The notes beneath the pieces were generated by a model that was not told the DNA's origin, ran no database searches, and saw only the letters and a list, made by a program, of their open reading frames with translations. From NCBI GenBank assembly GCA_900540275.1, contig UQFO01000005.1:62001-126000 (forward strand): 64,000 bases of DNA, written 5' to 3'. Below are positions 34,795 to 42,252 of this stretch, piece after piece. Positions within the stretch are counted from its first letter, which is position 1; each line of letters opens with the position of its first letter. A program made the translations under genes and the position numbers. Origin of the DNA: an uncultured Oscillospiraceae bacterium. Its GTDB lineage: Bacteria > Bacillota > Clostridia > Oscillospirales > Acutalibacteraceae.

Positions 34795-34822
34795 ATTATA
34801 CCAAACTCCTGCTGTTTTTCAA
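34795..34822 (-). promoter_or_regulatory. Promoter of gltX-glnS
   Basis: Minus-strand TTGAAA (34817-34822), a 16-bp spacer and extended TGGTATAAT (hexamer 34795-34800), ~75 bp upstream of the gltX ATG. Confidence 0.8.
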
Positions 34823-34901
34823 ACCATTTTAAAAAGTTGCGTAAAAAACCTTTTCGCTTTCTCACAAAGCAAAGCCCTATGCCGACTGAAAACCATAAAA
34901 A

Positions 34902-34931
34902 ACGGCAGGCACCCGGTTTGGCGCCTGCCGT
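34902..34931. terminator. Hairpin in the gltX upstream region
   Basis: ACGGCAGGC (34902-34910) with GCCTGCCGT (34923-34931) and an A-rich flank. On the minus strand it follows the decayed frame ending at 34950, so it may be the terminator left from a lost gene. Confidence 0.55.
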
Positions 34932-34949
34932 CTGGCTGGTTATTTACTT

Positions 34950-35090
34950 TTACGCTGTAAAGCTACCTATTACTTTTGTATCATCAAACGACGTATAGCT
35001 GCCGTCGTTTGAAAAGACGTATATAAAAATGTTGTCTCCCCAGCCTGCGGGCTTTTCAAATGCCTTTCTAATCCATCCATACGCATATTG
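34950..35090 (-). pseudogene. Remnant of a surface-protein C-terminus
   Basis: A minus-strand frame of 46 codons with no start and an upstream stop (35091-35093). It reads like the end of a beta-sandwich carbohydrate-binding or surface domain: AYGWIRKAFEKPAGWGDNIF, then IYVFSNDGSYTSF, then DDTKVIGSFTA and stop. A ribosome-site-like AAGGAGGGG lies just upstream but is not joined to a usable in-frame start. A decayed gene tail followed by its hairpin terminator is the simplest reading; a chance frame is possible. Confidence 0.4.
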
Positions 35091-35156
35091 TCACAATTGC
35101 TTCGCCCCTCCTTTTATATTAGTTCTATTAAAGCTTTTCAAATCTATCCAAATATA

Positions 35157-35187
35157 AAAGCCCCCGCAGAAAGTCTGCGGGAGCTGC
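35157..35187 (-). terminator. Terminator after the first DHHW gene
   Basis: AGCCCCCGCAGA-AAG-TCTGCGGGAGCT with a T tract on the minus strand, 14 bp beyond the stop at 35201. Confidence 0.85.
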
Positions 35188-35200
35188 AAATCAACTAAAT

Positions 35201-36397
35201 TTACTGGAACAAGCCGTCCATATTATCGAGCTGGAGCGGGGTATTCGCGGACATGACCCCGTTTAGGAAGAGCACCTCGGTAATCCCGTTATCGCTGCAA
35301 TACTGCTTCAGGCTGCCGCTGTAATAACGGAAATCGATAACATGCACCTCATCGTAATTATACGCAAGGTACGGCGCGAACGCGTTGCCGTAGGATTCCT
35401 TAATCAATGCAATCTTCCTGCCGGAACCGCCGTCGTTGTTCTTGATGACGGTCAGCGGGTTGTCTCCCCAGAGGAACACGCCATAGGTATTGTTTCCGGC
35501 GGTTGCGTTCGGGTAGTAGATGTCGGCCTCCATCGGCTCGCTGGAGCCGTCCTGCGTAATCATGCAGGTATAATCCCCAGGGAACACATAATAATCGACG
35601 CGGTCAGGGTTGTCGCCCAGTGCGCTGTCGTTGGATATGGTATAGAGCGAGCCCAAAAATCCGTCGACGGAATGCTTTTCCGCATCCTCAAGGGCAAACG
35701 GCTTAAGCCCCGCGACCTCCGCAAACTTCGTGTATGCGTAATACGAACCGAGCCCCGACCAGTGATGGTCGGTGTTGAAGTAAATGTATTCCGTCTTATG
35801 CTGGTTTAATACGTCGTAAATATCTACCGCCTTGATATCCTTGGAAAGGCCCTTGTAAATTGCCGAGGTGTTCTGGCGCTGGGAACGCGTGCTCCCGTCT
35901 TTCTGGAGCTTTTCGCTCAAGCGTGCCGGCAGGCCGAACTCCGTATGGTTTGGGACGACCATATCGTAAACGGTAATACCGCTGCCAAGCTGCTTTTTGT
36001 AATCGTTGATTTTATCGGCGTATTCCTTCGCGCTGTCGTCGCCGCCAAAGAACAGCTCAAAGCCTTTGTTGTCCCAGATGAAAATGGAGCCGTCCGACAT
36101 GCGGCCGTCTTCGCCGTTGTCCTTGATTTCCTTCACATTCGGCTGGGTTACAGGCTCCGTCGGCTTTGCGTTGACAGCGGCTGTCGTCGCATCTGTCGGC
36201 GGCTGCGTCGGTTCCTTCTCTCCGGAACCGGCAGAACAGCCCCGGACAAGGCCGACAATAATTAAAATCAGGATAACCAGGATTACGATGCCGGTCCCTA
36301 CGATAATCATCCTGTTGCGGCGGCGGCGCTTTAAACGCTGCTTCCTCAAATATTCCTGTCTCCTGATGTAATTGGACTCCGTATGGTCTTCTGGCAT
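35201..36397 (-). CDS. DHHW-family (AlgJ/AlgX-like) membrane-anchored protein, copy 1
   Basis: A 398-residue protein. It has a basic cytoplasmic N-terminus, one TM helix (about 31-53), a Thr/Pro-rich linker (PTQPPTDATTAAV) and a large extracellular DHHW domain. FNTDHHWSGLGSYYAYTKFA is the name-giving motif, and IKESYGNAFAPYLAYNYDEV is near the C-terminus. The family is distantly related to SGNH-like O-acetyltransferase accessory proteins such as AlgJ/AlgX. The start was chosen at 36397: the promoter (36436-36464) implies a transcript start near 36429, which leaves an ATG at 36424 without a leader, while AAGGAGG sits eight bases before 36397. Paralogs lie at 39074 and 52949. Confidence 0.85.
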   Translation of the reverse strand: MPEDHTESNYIRRQEYLRKQRLKRRRRNRMIIVGTGIVILVILILIIVGLVRGCSAGSGEKEPTQPPTDATTAAVNAKPTEPVTQPNVKEIKDNGEDGRMSDGSIFIWDNKGFELFFGGDDSAKEYADKINDYKKQLGSGITVYDMVVPNHTEFGLPARLSEKLQKDGSTRSQRQNTSAIYKGLSKDIKAVDIYDVLNQHKTEYIYFNTDHHWSGLGSYYAYTKFAEVAGLKPFALEDAEKHSVDGFLGSLYTISNDSALGDNPDRVDYYVFPGDYTCMITQDGSSEPMEADIYYPNATAGNNTYGVFLWGDNPLTVIKNNDGGSGRKIALIKESYGNAFAPYLAYNYDEVHVIDFRYYSGSLKQYCSDNGITEVLFLNGVMSANTPLQLDNMDGLFQ

Positions 36398-36435
36398 GGC
36401 ATGGTCCTCCTTGTCCTCACTCATATCTGCCTTTC

Positions 36436-36464
36436 AGTATAATACACACCGGTCCCCTTTTCAA
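36436..36464 (-). promoter_or_regulatory. Promoter of DHHW copy 1
   Basis: Minus-strand TTGAAA (36459-36464), a 17-bp spacer and TATACT (36436-36441). It fixes the downstream ATG as the real start of the gene. Confidence 0.8.
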
Positions 36465-36536
36465 TAGAGGGGCGGCGTGAAAATTGTAAAAAACCGATGA
36501 AAACGGGTGGTTTTCCCTGGTAAATACAGGAAGGCC

Positions 36537-37553
36537 TTACTTCATGACAAACCCGATTTTTTTCATCGCCTTATCGAGCGTACGCTGTGAAAAACGCAGC
36601 GCTTTTTCCGCTGATTTCCCGTAGCATTCCTTTAAATAAGCCTTGTCGTCAATCAGCTTATGATATTTTTCCTGCACCGGGCGCAGGCTCTCGATTACCG
36701 CCTCGGCAACCGCGACCTTGAAATCGCCATAGCCCTTTCCGTCGAATTCGGCTTCGGTTTGCTCATTCGTTTTGCCCGTCACGGCGCTGTAAATACCCAT
36801 CAGGTTGTTTACGCCGTCCTTACCCTCTCCATAACAGACACGCATGTCGGAATCGGTTACTGCGCGCTTGAATTTCTTCATAATCGTCTCGGGCTTGTCG
36901 AGCACGGCAACCCATGCGTTTACGTTCTCGTCTGATTTGCTCATTTTCTTCTGCGGCTCCTGTAAGGACATAACGCGTGCGCCGACCTTTGGGATATATG
37001 GCTCAGGCACCTTGAACGTATTGCCATAAAGGCCATTGAAGCGGGCCGCAATGTCCCTGGACAGCTCAAGATGCTGCTTCTGGTCCGCGCCGACCGGCAC
37101 CATATCCGCCTGGTACAGCAGGATATCCGCCGCCATCAGGCTGGGATAGGCAAACAGCCCGACGTTCACGTTGTCGGCGTGCTTTGCCGATTTATCCTTG
37201 AACTGCGTCATTCTGGAAAGCTCCCCAAACTGCGTGTAGCAATTGAGAACCCACGCCAGCTCCGCGTGCGTATGCACGTGGCTCTGGATAAAGAAAATGC
37301 TTTTCTCCGGGTCGATGCCGCAGGCAAGCAGCAGCGCGTATGCCTCGAGCGTATTCGCCCGGAACTTCTGCGGGTCCTGCCGGACTGTTATCGTATGCAG
37401 GTCGGCAAGCGCGTAAACGCAGTTAAATTCCTCCTGCATGGCAACCCAATTTTTAATGGCGCCAAGGTAATTCCCGAGTGTTATGGTGCCGCTCGGCTGT
37501 ATAGCGCTGAATATAATTTTTTTCTTTTCAGGCACCGCTGTCTGCTGATTCAT
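36537..37553 (-). CDS. trpS: Tryptophanyl-tRNA synthetase
   Basis: A 338-residue class Ic synthetase that charges tRNA-Trp. The HIGH equivalent is SAIQPSGTITLGNYLGAIKN and KMSKS is QKKMSKSDENVNAW. The Trp-binding and dimer elements VGADQKQHLELSRDIAARFN are intact. It lies 38 bp downstream of the aminotransferase gene and is probably co-transcribed with it from 38878. No T-box-like leader is apparent directly upstream. Confidence 0.97.
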   Translation of the reverse strand: MNQQTAVPEKKKIIFSAIQPSGTITLGNYLGAIKNWVAMQEEFNCVYALADLHTITVRQDPQKFRANTLEAYALLLACGIDPEKSIFFIQSHVHTHAELAWVLNCYTQFGELSRMTQFKDKSAKHADNVNVGLFAYPSLMAADILLYQADMVPVGADQKQHLELSRDIAARFNGLYGNTFKVPEPYIPKVGARVMSLQEPQKKMSKSDENVNAWVAVLDKPETIMKKFKRAVTDSDMRVCYGEGKDGVNNLMGIYSAVTGKTNEQTEAEFDGKGYGDFKVAVAEAVIESLRPVQEKYHKLIDDKAYLKECYGKSAEKALRFSQRTLDKAMKKIGFVMK

Positions 37554-37591
37554 AAATAGAACCTCCCCAGATATGTTGACCGGCTCCCCGG

Positions 37592-38785
37592 TTACTTTAT
37601 CACTTCATCCGCAAGCTGCCCCAAAATCTGCACGCCCCGGACAAGCTGTTCATCCGTCGGCGTCGTAAAGTTGACGCGGAAGTTTTGGCACGGCTCATTT
37701 TCGTCGGTCAGGAACGAATTGCCCGGCACGACGCAGACCTTCCGTAAAACAGCCTGCTTGCAGAAATCGACCATATCGACGCCGCCAGGCAAAGTACAGT
37801 AGGTAAACAGCCCGCCTTCTATCTTATTGTATGTGACCCTGGGCATCAGATATTTGTCGAGCAGCTCCATCATCAGCGCCGCCTTTTTGCTGTACAGGGA
37901 ACGCAGGCGCGAAAGATGCTCCTCAAAATCATATTTTCTCATATACTCGTCGCAAACCATCTGCGACCAAATATTGGTATGCACATCCTGCCCCTGCTTG
38001 CATACCGTAAACTTAGAGATGACCGGCTTCGGGGCGACGCACCAGCCGACGCGCATGCCGGGGGATATCGTCTTGGAGAAGGAGCCGGAATGGATGACGA
38101 CGCCCTCCTCGTCCATCGATTTAATAGCCTGCGCTGGCTTTTCGCCATAATAGAGGTCGCCGTACGGGTTATCCTCGATAATCAGGACGCCGTACTTTTT
38201 AGCAAGCGCGTAAACAGCCTTTCTCTTTTCAAGGCTCATCGTCACGCCGGACGGGTTCTGGAAATTGGGAATGGTATAAATAAAACGGACATTTTTTTCC
38301 GTCTTGAGCGCTTCCTCAAGCTTCTGGATATCCATGCCGTCGCTCTCGACCGGAACCCCTACGAGCCTTGCGTTATACGAGCGGAACGTATTAAGCGAAC
38401 CAATAAAGCTGGGCGCCTCGCAGATGACGGTGTCGCCCTCGTTTAAAAGGGATTTTCCCGCCAAATCCATTATCTGCTGCGCGCCGGTCGTGATAATCAG
38501 GTCGTCGAAATCGCGCCCGATTCCATACTTTGATTTCATGTATGCACAAAGCTGCTGCCGCAGCGGCGCGTAGCCCTCCGTAATGCTGTATTGGAGCGCG
38601 GCAATCGGATTTTCCGTCAAAATCCTGTTTGAAATTTCCGCAATTTCCTTTACGGGGAACGCGTCGGGCGAAGGGTTCCCCGCGGAAAGCGAGATAACCT
38701 CCGGGTCCGCCGCATATTTAAAAATTTCCCTGATTGCCGAGGGCTTGAGCGAGTTGACCCTGTCGGAGAATGTGTATTCCATCAT
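37592..38785 (-). CDS. PLP-dependent class I/II aminotransferase (LysN/MocR-domain type)
   Basis: A 397-residue aminotransferase of fold type I. It starts with FSDRVNSLKPSAIREIFKYA and continues ISLSAGNPSPDAFPV, typical of the 2-aminoadipate/multi-substrate aminotransferase group related to the C-terminal domain of MocR regulators but lacking the DNA-binding part. The PLP lysine is in HSGSFSKTISPGMRVGW. The Asp/Tyr pair is in LIIEDNPYGDLYYGE. Broad activity on aromatic, branched or aminoadipate substrates is likely. The ATG at 38785 has AAGGAAA upstream. It leads an operon with trpS. Confidence 0.9.
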   Translation of the reverse strand: MMEYTFSDRVNSLKPSAIREIFKYAADPEVISLSAGNPSPDAFPVKEIAEISNRILTENPIAALQYSITEGYAPLRQQLCAYMKSKYGIGRDFDDLIITTGAQQIMDLAGKSLLNEGDTVICEAPSFIGSLNTFRSYNARLVGVPVESDGMDIQKLEEALKTEKNVRFIYTIPNFQNPSGVTMSLEKRKAVYALAKKYGVLIIEDNPYGDLYYGEKPAQAIKSMDEEGVVIHSGSFSKTISPGMRVGWCVAPKPVISKFTVCKQGQDVHTNIWSQMVCDEYMRKYDFEEHLSRLRSLYSKKAALMMELLDKYLMPRVTYNKIEGGLFTYCTLPGGVDMVDFCKQAVLRKVCVVPGNSFLTDENEPCQNFRVNFTTPTDEQLVRGVQILGQLADEVIK

Positions 38786-38849
38786 GTGGCAATTTCCTTC
38801 TTTCGTCAAGATAAACGGCGGTTAAATCCGCCGTGCTGCATTAAACTAA

Positions 38850-38878
38850 ATTTTAACACACTCGTTTGGATTTATCAA
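38850..38878 (-). promoter_or_regulatory. Promoter of the aminotransferase-trpS operon
   Basis: Minus-strand TTGATA (38873-38878), a 17-bp spacer and extended TGTTAAAAT (hexamer 38850-38855). Confidence 0.82.
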
Positions 38879-38959
38879 CCAAAGGCCGTATTTTCCGCAG
38901 CCCGCAGGCGAAAAAGGCAATAATTTTAAAGAAATTCTGTTATTTGGAGGCTTCCTGTA

Positions 38960-38988
38960 TTGTAATTATCCGCGTTTTATATTATACT
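38960..38988 (+). promoter_or_regulatory. Promoter of DHHW copy 2
   Basis: TTGTAA (38960-38965), a 17-bp spacer and TATACT (38983-38988), 85 bp upstream of the ATG at 39074; divergent from the aminotransferase promoter. Confidence 0.72.
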
Positions 38989-39073
38989 TTATTATTGACG
39001 TATTAGAATTAAGTTTTGCCGCGGCGCCCATCCCCTCTGCCTTTGCTGCGGGATTATAAAGGAGAGTTTCGCT

Positions 39074-40354
39074 ATGGCGGTTTATAAAGCCCCGGACGAT
39101 CCGCAGAAAAACAAAAAGAAGGACAGGAAAAAAAAGCAGGCGGCCCCTCAAAATACAAATGTTTACCGACCCTCAGGCAGGCATACGAAAACCGAACGTG
39201 AGGAATATTACAGGCAGAAGGAGCTTGCCCACAAAAAAAGGCGCAACCGTGTGCTCGGCGTTATTGTGGTTTTGCTCCTGATTGTAGCGGCGGTTTTTGC
39301 CATTATGCTAATCGGCAGGGGTATGAACGCGGAAAAGGACGCGGCGTCTAAAACACCGACTGAGCCGACAAACGCAGCCAGCGCGCCGGTTTCCTCATCC
39401 TACACACCAGAGAAGGTAAACCTCCCGGAGCTTGCGGACGACGGCTCAGAGGGCGCAATGGACGGCAGCATTTATGTTTGGAACAAGCAGGGCTTCGATA
39501 TTTTCAAGGGAAACGAAAAAACGGCCCTGAGCTATTCGGACGCCGTTTCTTCCTATAAAAAGGCCCTCGGCGACGGTATCAAGGTGTATAATATGGTAAT
39601 CCCGAACCATACGGAGTTCGGCCTGCCGCAGCGTTTGTCCACCGTCATTGGCTCAAATCCGCAACGCGACAACACGACCGTTATCTACAGCAATTATTCC
39701 GCAGCTGTAACTCCCGTGGACATTTATAACGCGCTCGGCCAAAAGCGTAACGAATATATCTTCTTCCATACCGATTACCGCTGGACTAGCCTGGGCGCAT
39801 ACTATGCCTATGAGCAATTTGCAAAAACTGCGGGCTTTGAACCTACCGCGCTTGGGGAAATGGACAAGAACACGATAAGCGATTTCGCGGGAAGCTATGT
39901 TACGTCTACCTGGAATGAGCAATTAAGCGGCAACCTCGACACCATTGACTACTACACAATGCCCGCGGACCTCACCTGTACGCTTTACCGTACCGACGAG
40001 GACGGAAACACCTCCGAAACGCCGGAGACGGTCGGCCTGTATAAAGAAGTATCAAGCGGCGAGGATTTTTATAACGTCTTTTTATACGGAGACAACGCCA
40101 ATATGGTAATCGATAACCAGGGCATTACGAACGGCGATAAAATCGCGCTTGTAAAGGATATGTACGGAAACGCCTTCGCTCCGTTCCTGTCTAACAATTA
40201 CGATGAGGTACATGTTATAGATTTCCGATATTTCAAAGGGAATCTCAAGGAATATTGTGAAAAGAACAAGATTAAAACCGTGCTGTTCCTAAACGGCGTT
40301 ATGTCCGCAAACAGCGCTTTACAGATAGAGAACATGAACAAGCTGTTCCAGTAA
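39074..40354 (+). CDS. DHHW-family membrane-anchored protein, copy 2
   Basis: A 426-residue paralog of the 35201 gene. It has a Lys-rich cytoplasmic N-terminus (NKKKDRKKKQ), a TM helix (about 58-78) and a Thr/Pro linker, then the extracellular domain. The motif is changed to FHTDYRWTSLGAYYAYEQFA, so the first His-His pair of DHHW is lost. The C-terminal VKDMYGNAFAPFLSNNYDEV and LFLNGVMSANSAL are kept. AAAGGAG precedes the ATG. The motif change suggests that this copy has lost or altered any catalytic role, perhaps acting as a binding partner. Confidence 0.83.
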   Translation: MAVYKAPDDPQKNKKKDRKKKQAAPQNTNVYRPSGRHTKTEREEYYRQKELAHKKRRNRVLGVIVVLLLIVAAVFAIMLIGRGMNAEKDAASKTPTEPTNAASAPVSSSYTPEKVNLPELADDGSEGAMDGSIYVWNKQGFDIFKGNEKTALSYSDAVSSYKKALGDGIKVYNMVIPNHTEFGLPQRLSTVIGSNPQRDNTTVIYSNYSAAVTPVDIYNALGQKRNEYIFFHTDYRWTSLGAYYAYEQFAKTAGFEPTALGEMDKNTISDFAGSYVTSTWNEQLSGNLDTIDYYTMPADLTCTLYRTDEDGNTSETPETVGLYKEVSSGEDFYNVFLYGDNANMVIDNQGITNGDKIALVKDMYGNAFAPFLSNNYDEVHVIDFRYFKGNLKEYCEKNKIKTVLFLNGVMSANSALQIENMNKLFQ

Positions 40355-40392
40355 CGCTTAGAGGGCGAAGCCGGGCGAAAGGAGATGATGCC

Positions 40393-41115
40393 ATGCTGGG
40401 TACACACACCGAGGTAGCGGTTTACGGTTCTATCTCCCGAAGGGGAGTGTATACGGGCTATCTTTGCGGAGAAGCCTTTCACGGGAAATCCGTATATATT
40501 ATATCGCGCAGGCCGCTGCGGGACCAGTTTGCTGGCGTAATCATCGCGCTTTCTCCCCAGAAGGGCGGCGCGGAACCAAAAATCATCGTTGCGCCGGAAG
40601 GGGATATTTTTTACGAACCGCAAATACGCGAACGCCTGCGCAGCGTACGCGGGCTCGATATCTCCCAGCTTTCGTGCCTTTACGAAAAATCCTGCGGCGC
40701 GGTTATTTTTTACCGCTCTCCCGATGGAAACAAGGTCCTGCTCGTCAAAAACCATAACGGCAAATACTGGAGCTTCCCGAAGGGGCATGTAGAAAAGGGA
40801 GAGTCTGAAAAACAGACGGCCCTGCGTGAAATCAAGGAAGAAACGGGGCTTGATGTAAAAATCTATGACCATTACCGGCAAATCAGCGATTACTGCCCAT
40901 TCGGAAAAATTAAAAAGCGCGTGATTTTTTTCCTGGCAGAAACCAAAACAGACCAGGTTGACATACAGCAGGACGAGATAGACAGCTTTGTCTGGGCGAC
41001 CTTCCCGCAGGCGGAAAAAATGTGCAGCTACGAAAACGACCTGCGCGTGCTCCACGCGGCGCGCAGGTATATCGATAAAAAGGACGCTCATAACGGCTCA
41101 CCGGACAGCATATAA
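40393..41115 (+). CDS. Nudix hydrolase with pyrophosphatase-like N-terminus
   Basis: A 240-residue protein. The C-terminal domain (about 100-235) has a perfect Nudix box from G131 to L153 (G, E137, R145-E146, E149-E150, G152), hydrolysing a nucleoside-diphosphate-linked compound, possibly Ap4A-like (SFPKGHVEKGE style). The N-terminal ~95 residues are unusual: RDQFAGVIIALSP followed by PKIIVAPEGDIFYEPQI resembles the end of family I inorganic pyrophosphatases (AIIHR..D..KWVVAPEG). It is, however, too short and lacks the metal-binding Asp cluster. GAAAGGAG precedes the ATG. Confidence 0.85.
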   Translation: MLGTHTEVAVYGSISRRGVYTGYLCGEAFHGKSVYIISRRPLRDQFAGVIIALSPQKGGAEPKIIVAPEGDIFYEPQIRERLRSVRGLDISQLSCLYEKSCGAVIFYRSPDGNKVLLVKNHNGKYWSFPKGHVEKGESEKQTALREIKEETGLDVKIYDHYRQISDYCPFGKIKKRVIFFLAETKTDQVDIQQDEIDSFVWATFPQAEKMCSYENDLRVLHAARRYIDKKDAHNGSPDSI

Positions 41116-41121
41116 CCCTTG

Positions 41122-41146
41122 AGGCAGGCGGGTATGCCTGCCTTTC
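41122..41146 (+). terminator. Hairpin between nudix and aroF
   Basis: AGGCAGGC-GGGTAT-GCCTGCCT followed by TT, six bases after the Nudix stop. It acts as a terminator or as an attenuator in the leader of aroF. Confidence 0.7.
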
Positions 41147-41178
41147 TGATAAACACAAAGAAAAGCGAGGAAAACTCC

Positions 41179-42189
41179 ATGATTATTGTAATGAAACGGA
41201 CTGCTACGCAGAACGATATAGAAAACGTAGAAAAGGTGCTCAGGGAGCACGGGCTCGGCATCCATCTTTCAACGGGTGCGGACGCAACCATCATCGGCGT
41301 CATCGGCGACAAGTCGGTCCTTTGCGACACCTGCATCGAATCGATGGACGGCGTGGAAAACTGTGTGCCTATCATGCACAGCTATAAGCTTGCAAGCCGC
41401 GACATCTGCCCCGAAGGGCGCACCGTCGATGTAAAGGGCTTTTTGATAGGCGGCAAGGAGCTTGCGATGATGGCGGGCCCGTGCGCAGTTGAAAGCGAGG
41501 AGCAGGTTATGCAGGCGGCAATCGGTGTAAAAAAGGCCGGCGCGCAGTTTTTGCGGGGCGGCGCGTATAAGCCGCGCACCTCGCCGTATGCGTTCCAGGG
41601 GCTTGAGGACCAGGGCTTCAGGCTGCTGCGCAAGGCCGCGGATGAAACAGGCCTGCGCGTCGTCAGCGAAGTCATCAGCGAAAACCAGCTTGAGCTTGCC
41701 GCCAAGTACTGCGATATGTTCCAGATAGGCGCGCGCAATATGCAGAATTTCCGCTTGCTCCGCGCGGTGGGAAAAAGCGGCGTACCCGTCCTGCTCAAAC
41801 GCGGCATTGCCTCTACGATAGAGGAATGGCTCGACGCGGCGGAGTATATCATGAGCGAGGGCAACTATAACGTCGTCCTTTGTGAGCGCGGTATCCGCAC
41901 GTTCGAGACTGCGACGCGCAACACGCTTGACATCTCGGCGGTTCCCGTCGTCAAAGAGCGCAGCTGCCTGCCGGTGATTATCGACCCATCGCACGCGGCG
42001 GGCAAACGCGCGTATATCTCGTCCCTATCTCTCGCGGCCGTTGCCGCCGGCGCGGACGGGCTGATTATCGAGGTACATCCCAACCCAAAGAAGGCGATGT
42101 CCGACGCGGCGCAGCAGCTTACCCCGCAGGCGTACCTGGAGCTTTCCAAAAAGGTTTTTGCCGTAAAGGCGGCGCTTTGCGAGGATTAA
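41179..42189 (+). CDS. aroF: DAHP synthase, type I-beta
   Basis: A 336-residue 3-deoxy-D-arabino-heptulosonate-7-phosphate synthase, the first step of aromatic amino-acid synthesis from PEP and erythrose-4-phosphate. The N-terminal ~70 residues form a ferredoxin-like (ACT-like) domain (MIIVMKRTATQNDIENVEKV), as in the Thermotoga enzyme, where it mediates feedback by Phe/Tyr. The barrel carries MMAGPCAVES, RGGAYKPRTSPYAFQG, LLKRGIAST and IDPSHAAGKR. The start at 41179 is preceded by GAGGAAAA; the frame's earlier ATG lies inside the upstream hairpin. Confidence 0.95.
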   Translation: MIIVMKRTATQNDIENVEKVLREHGLGIHLSTGADATIIGVIGDKSVLCDTCIESMDGVENCVPIMHSYKLASRDICPEGRTVDVKGFLIGGKELAMMAGPCAVESEEQVMQAAIGVKKAGAQFLRGGAYKPRTSPYAFQGLEDQGFRLLRKAADETGLRVVSEVISENQLELAAKYCDMFQIGARNMQNFRLLRAVGKSGVPVLLKRGIASTIEEWLDAAEYIMSEGNYNVVLCERGIRTFETATRNTLDISAVPVVKERSCLPVIIDPSHAAGKRAYISSLSLAAVAAGADGLIIEVHPNPKKAMSDAAQQLTPQAYLELSKKVFAVKAALCED

Positions 42190-42209
42190 AAACAGAACAG
42201 AAAAAAAGA

Positions 42210-42233
42210 AGCGCACGGCATATGCCGTGCGCT
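42210..42233. terminator. 24-bp perfect palindrome, shared terminator
   Basis: AGCGCACGGCAT followed directly by its complement, with A-rich and T-rich flanks, between the convergent aroF and LRR genes. Confidence 0.85.
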
Positions 42234-42252
42234 ATTATTCTGCCGTGTTTTA

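Noticed and set aside
34507..34998. 163-codon plus-strand ORF across the gltX start
   Set aside because: Overlaps gltX and its promoter on the opposite strand; no ribosome site.
40198..41091. 297-codon minus-strand ORF opposite DHHW copy 2 and the Nudix gene
   Set aside because: Spans two well-supported plus-strand genes and their junction; composition is complementary to them.
41116..41178. T-box or tryptophan riboswitch before aroF
   Set aside because: The leader is only ~60 bases, with a simple hairpin and no T-box sequence.
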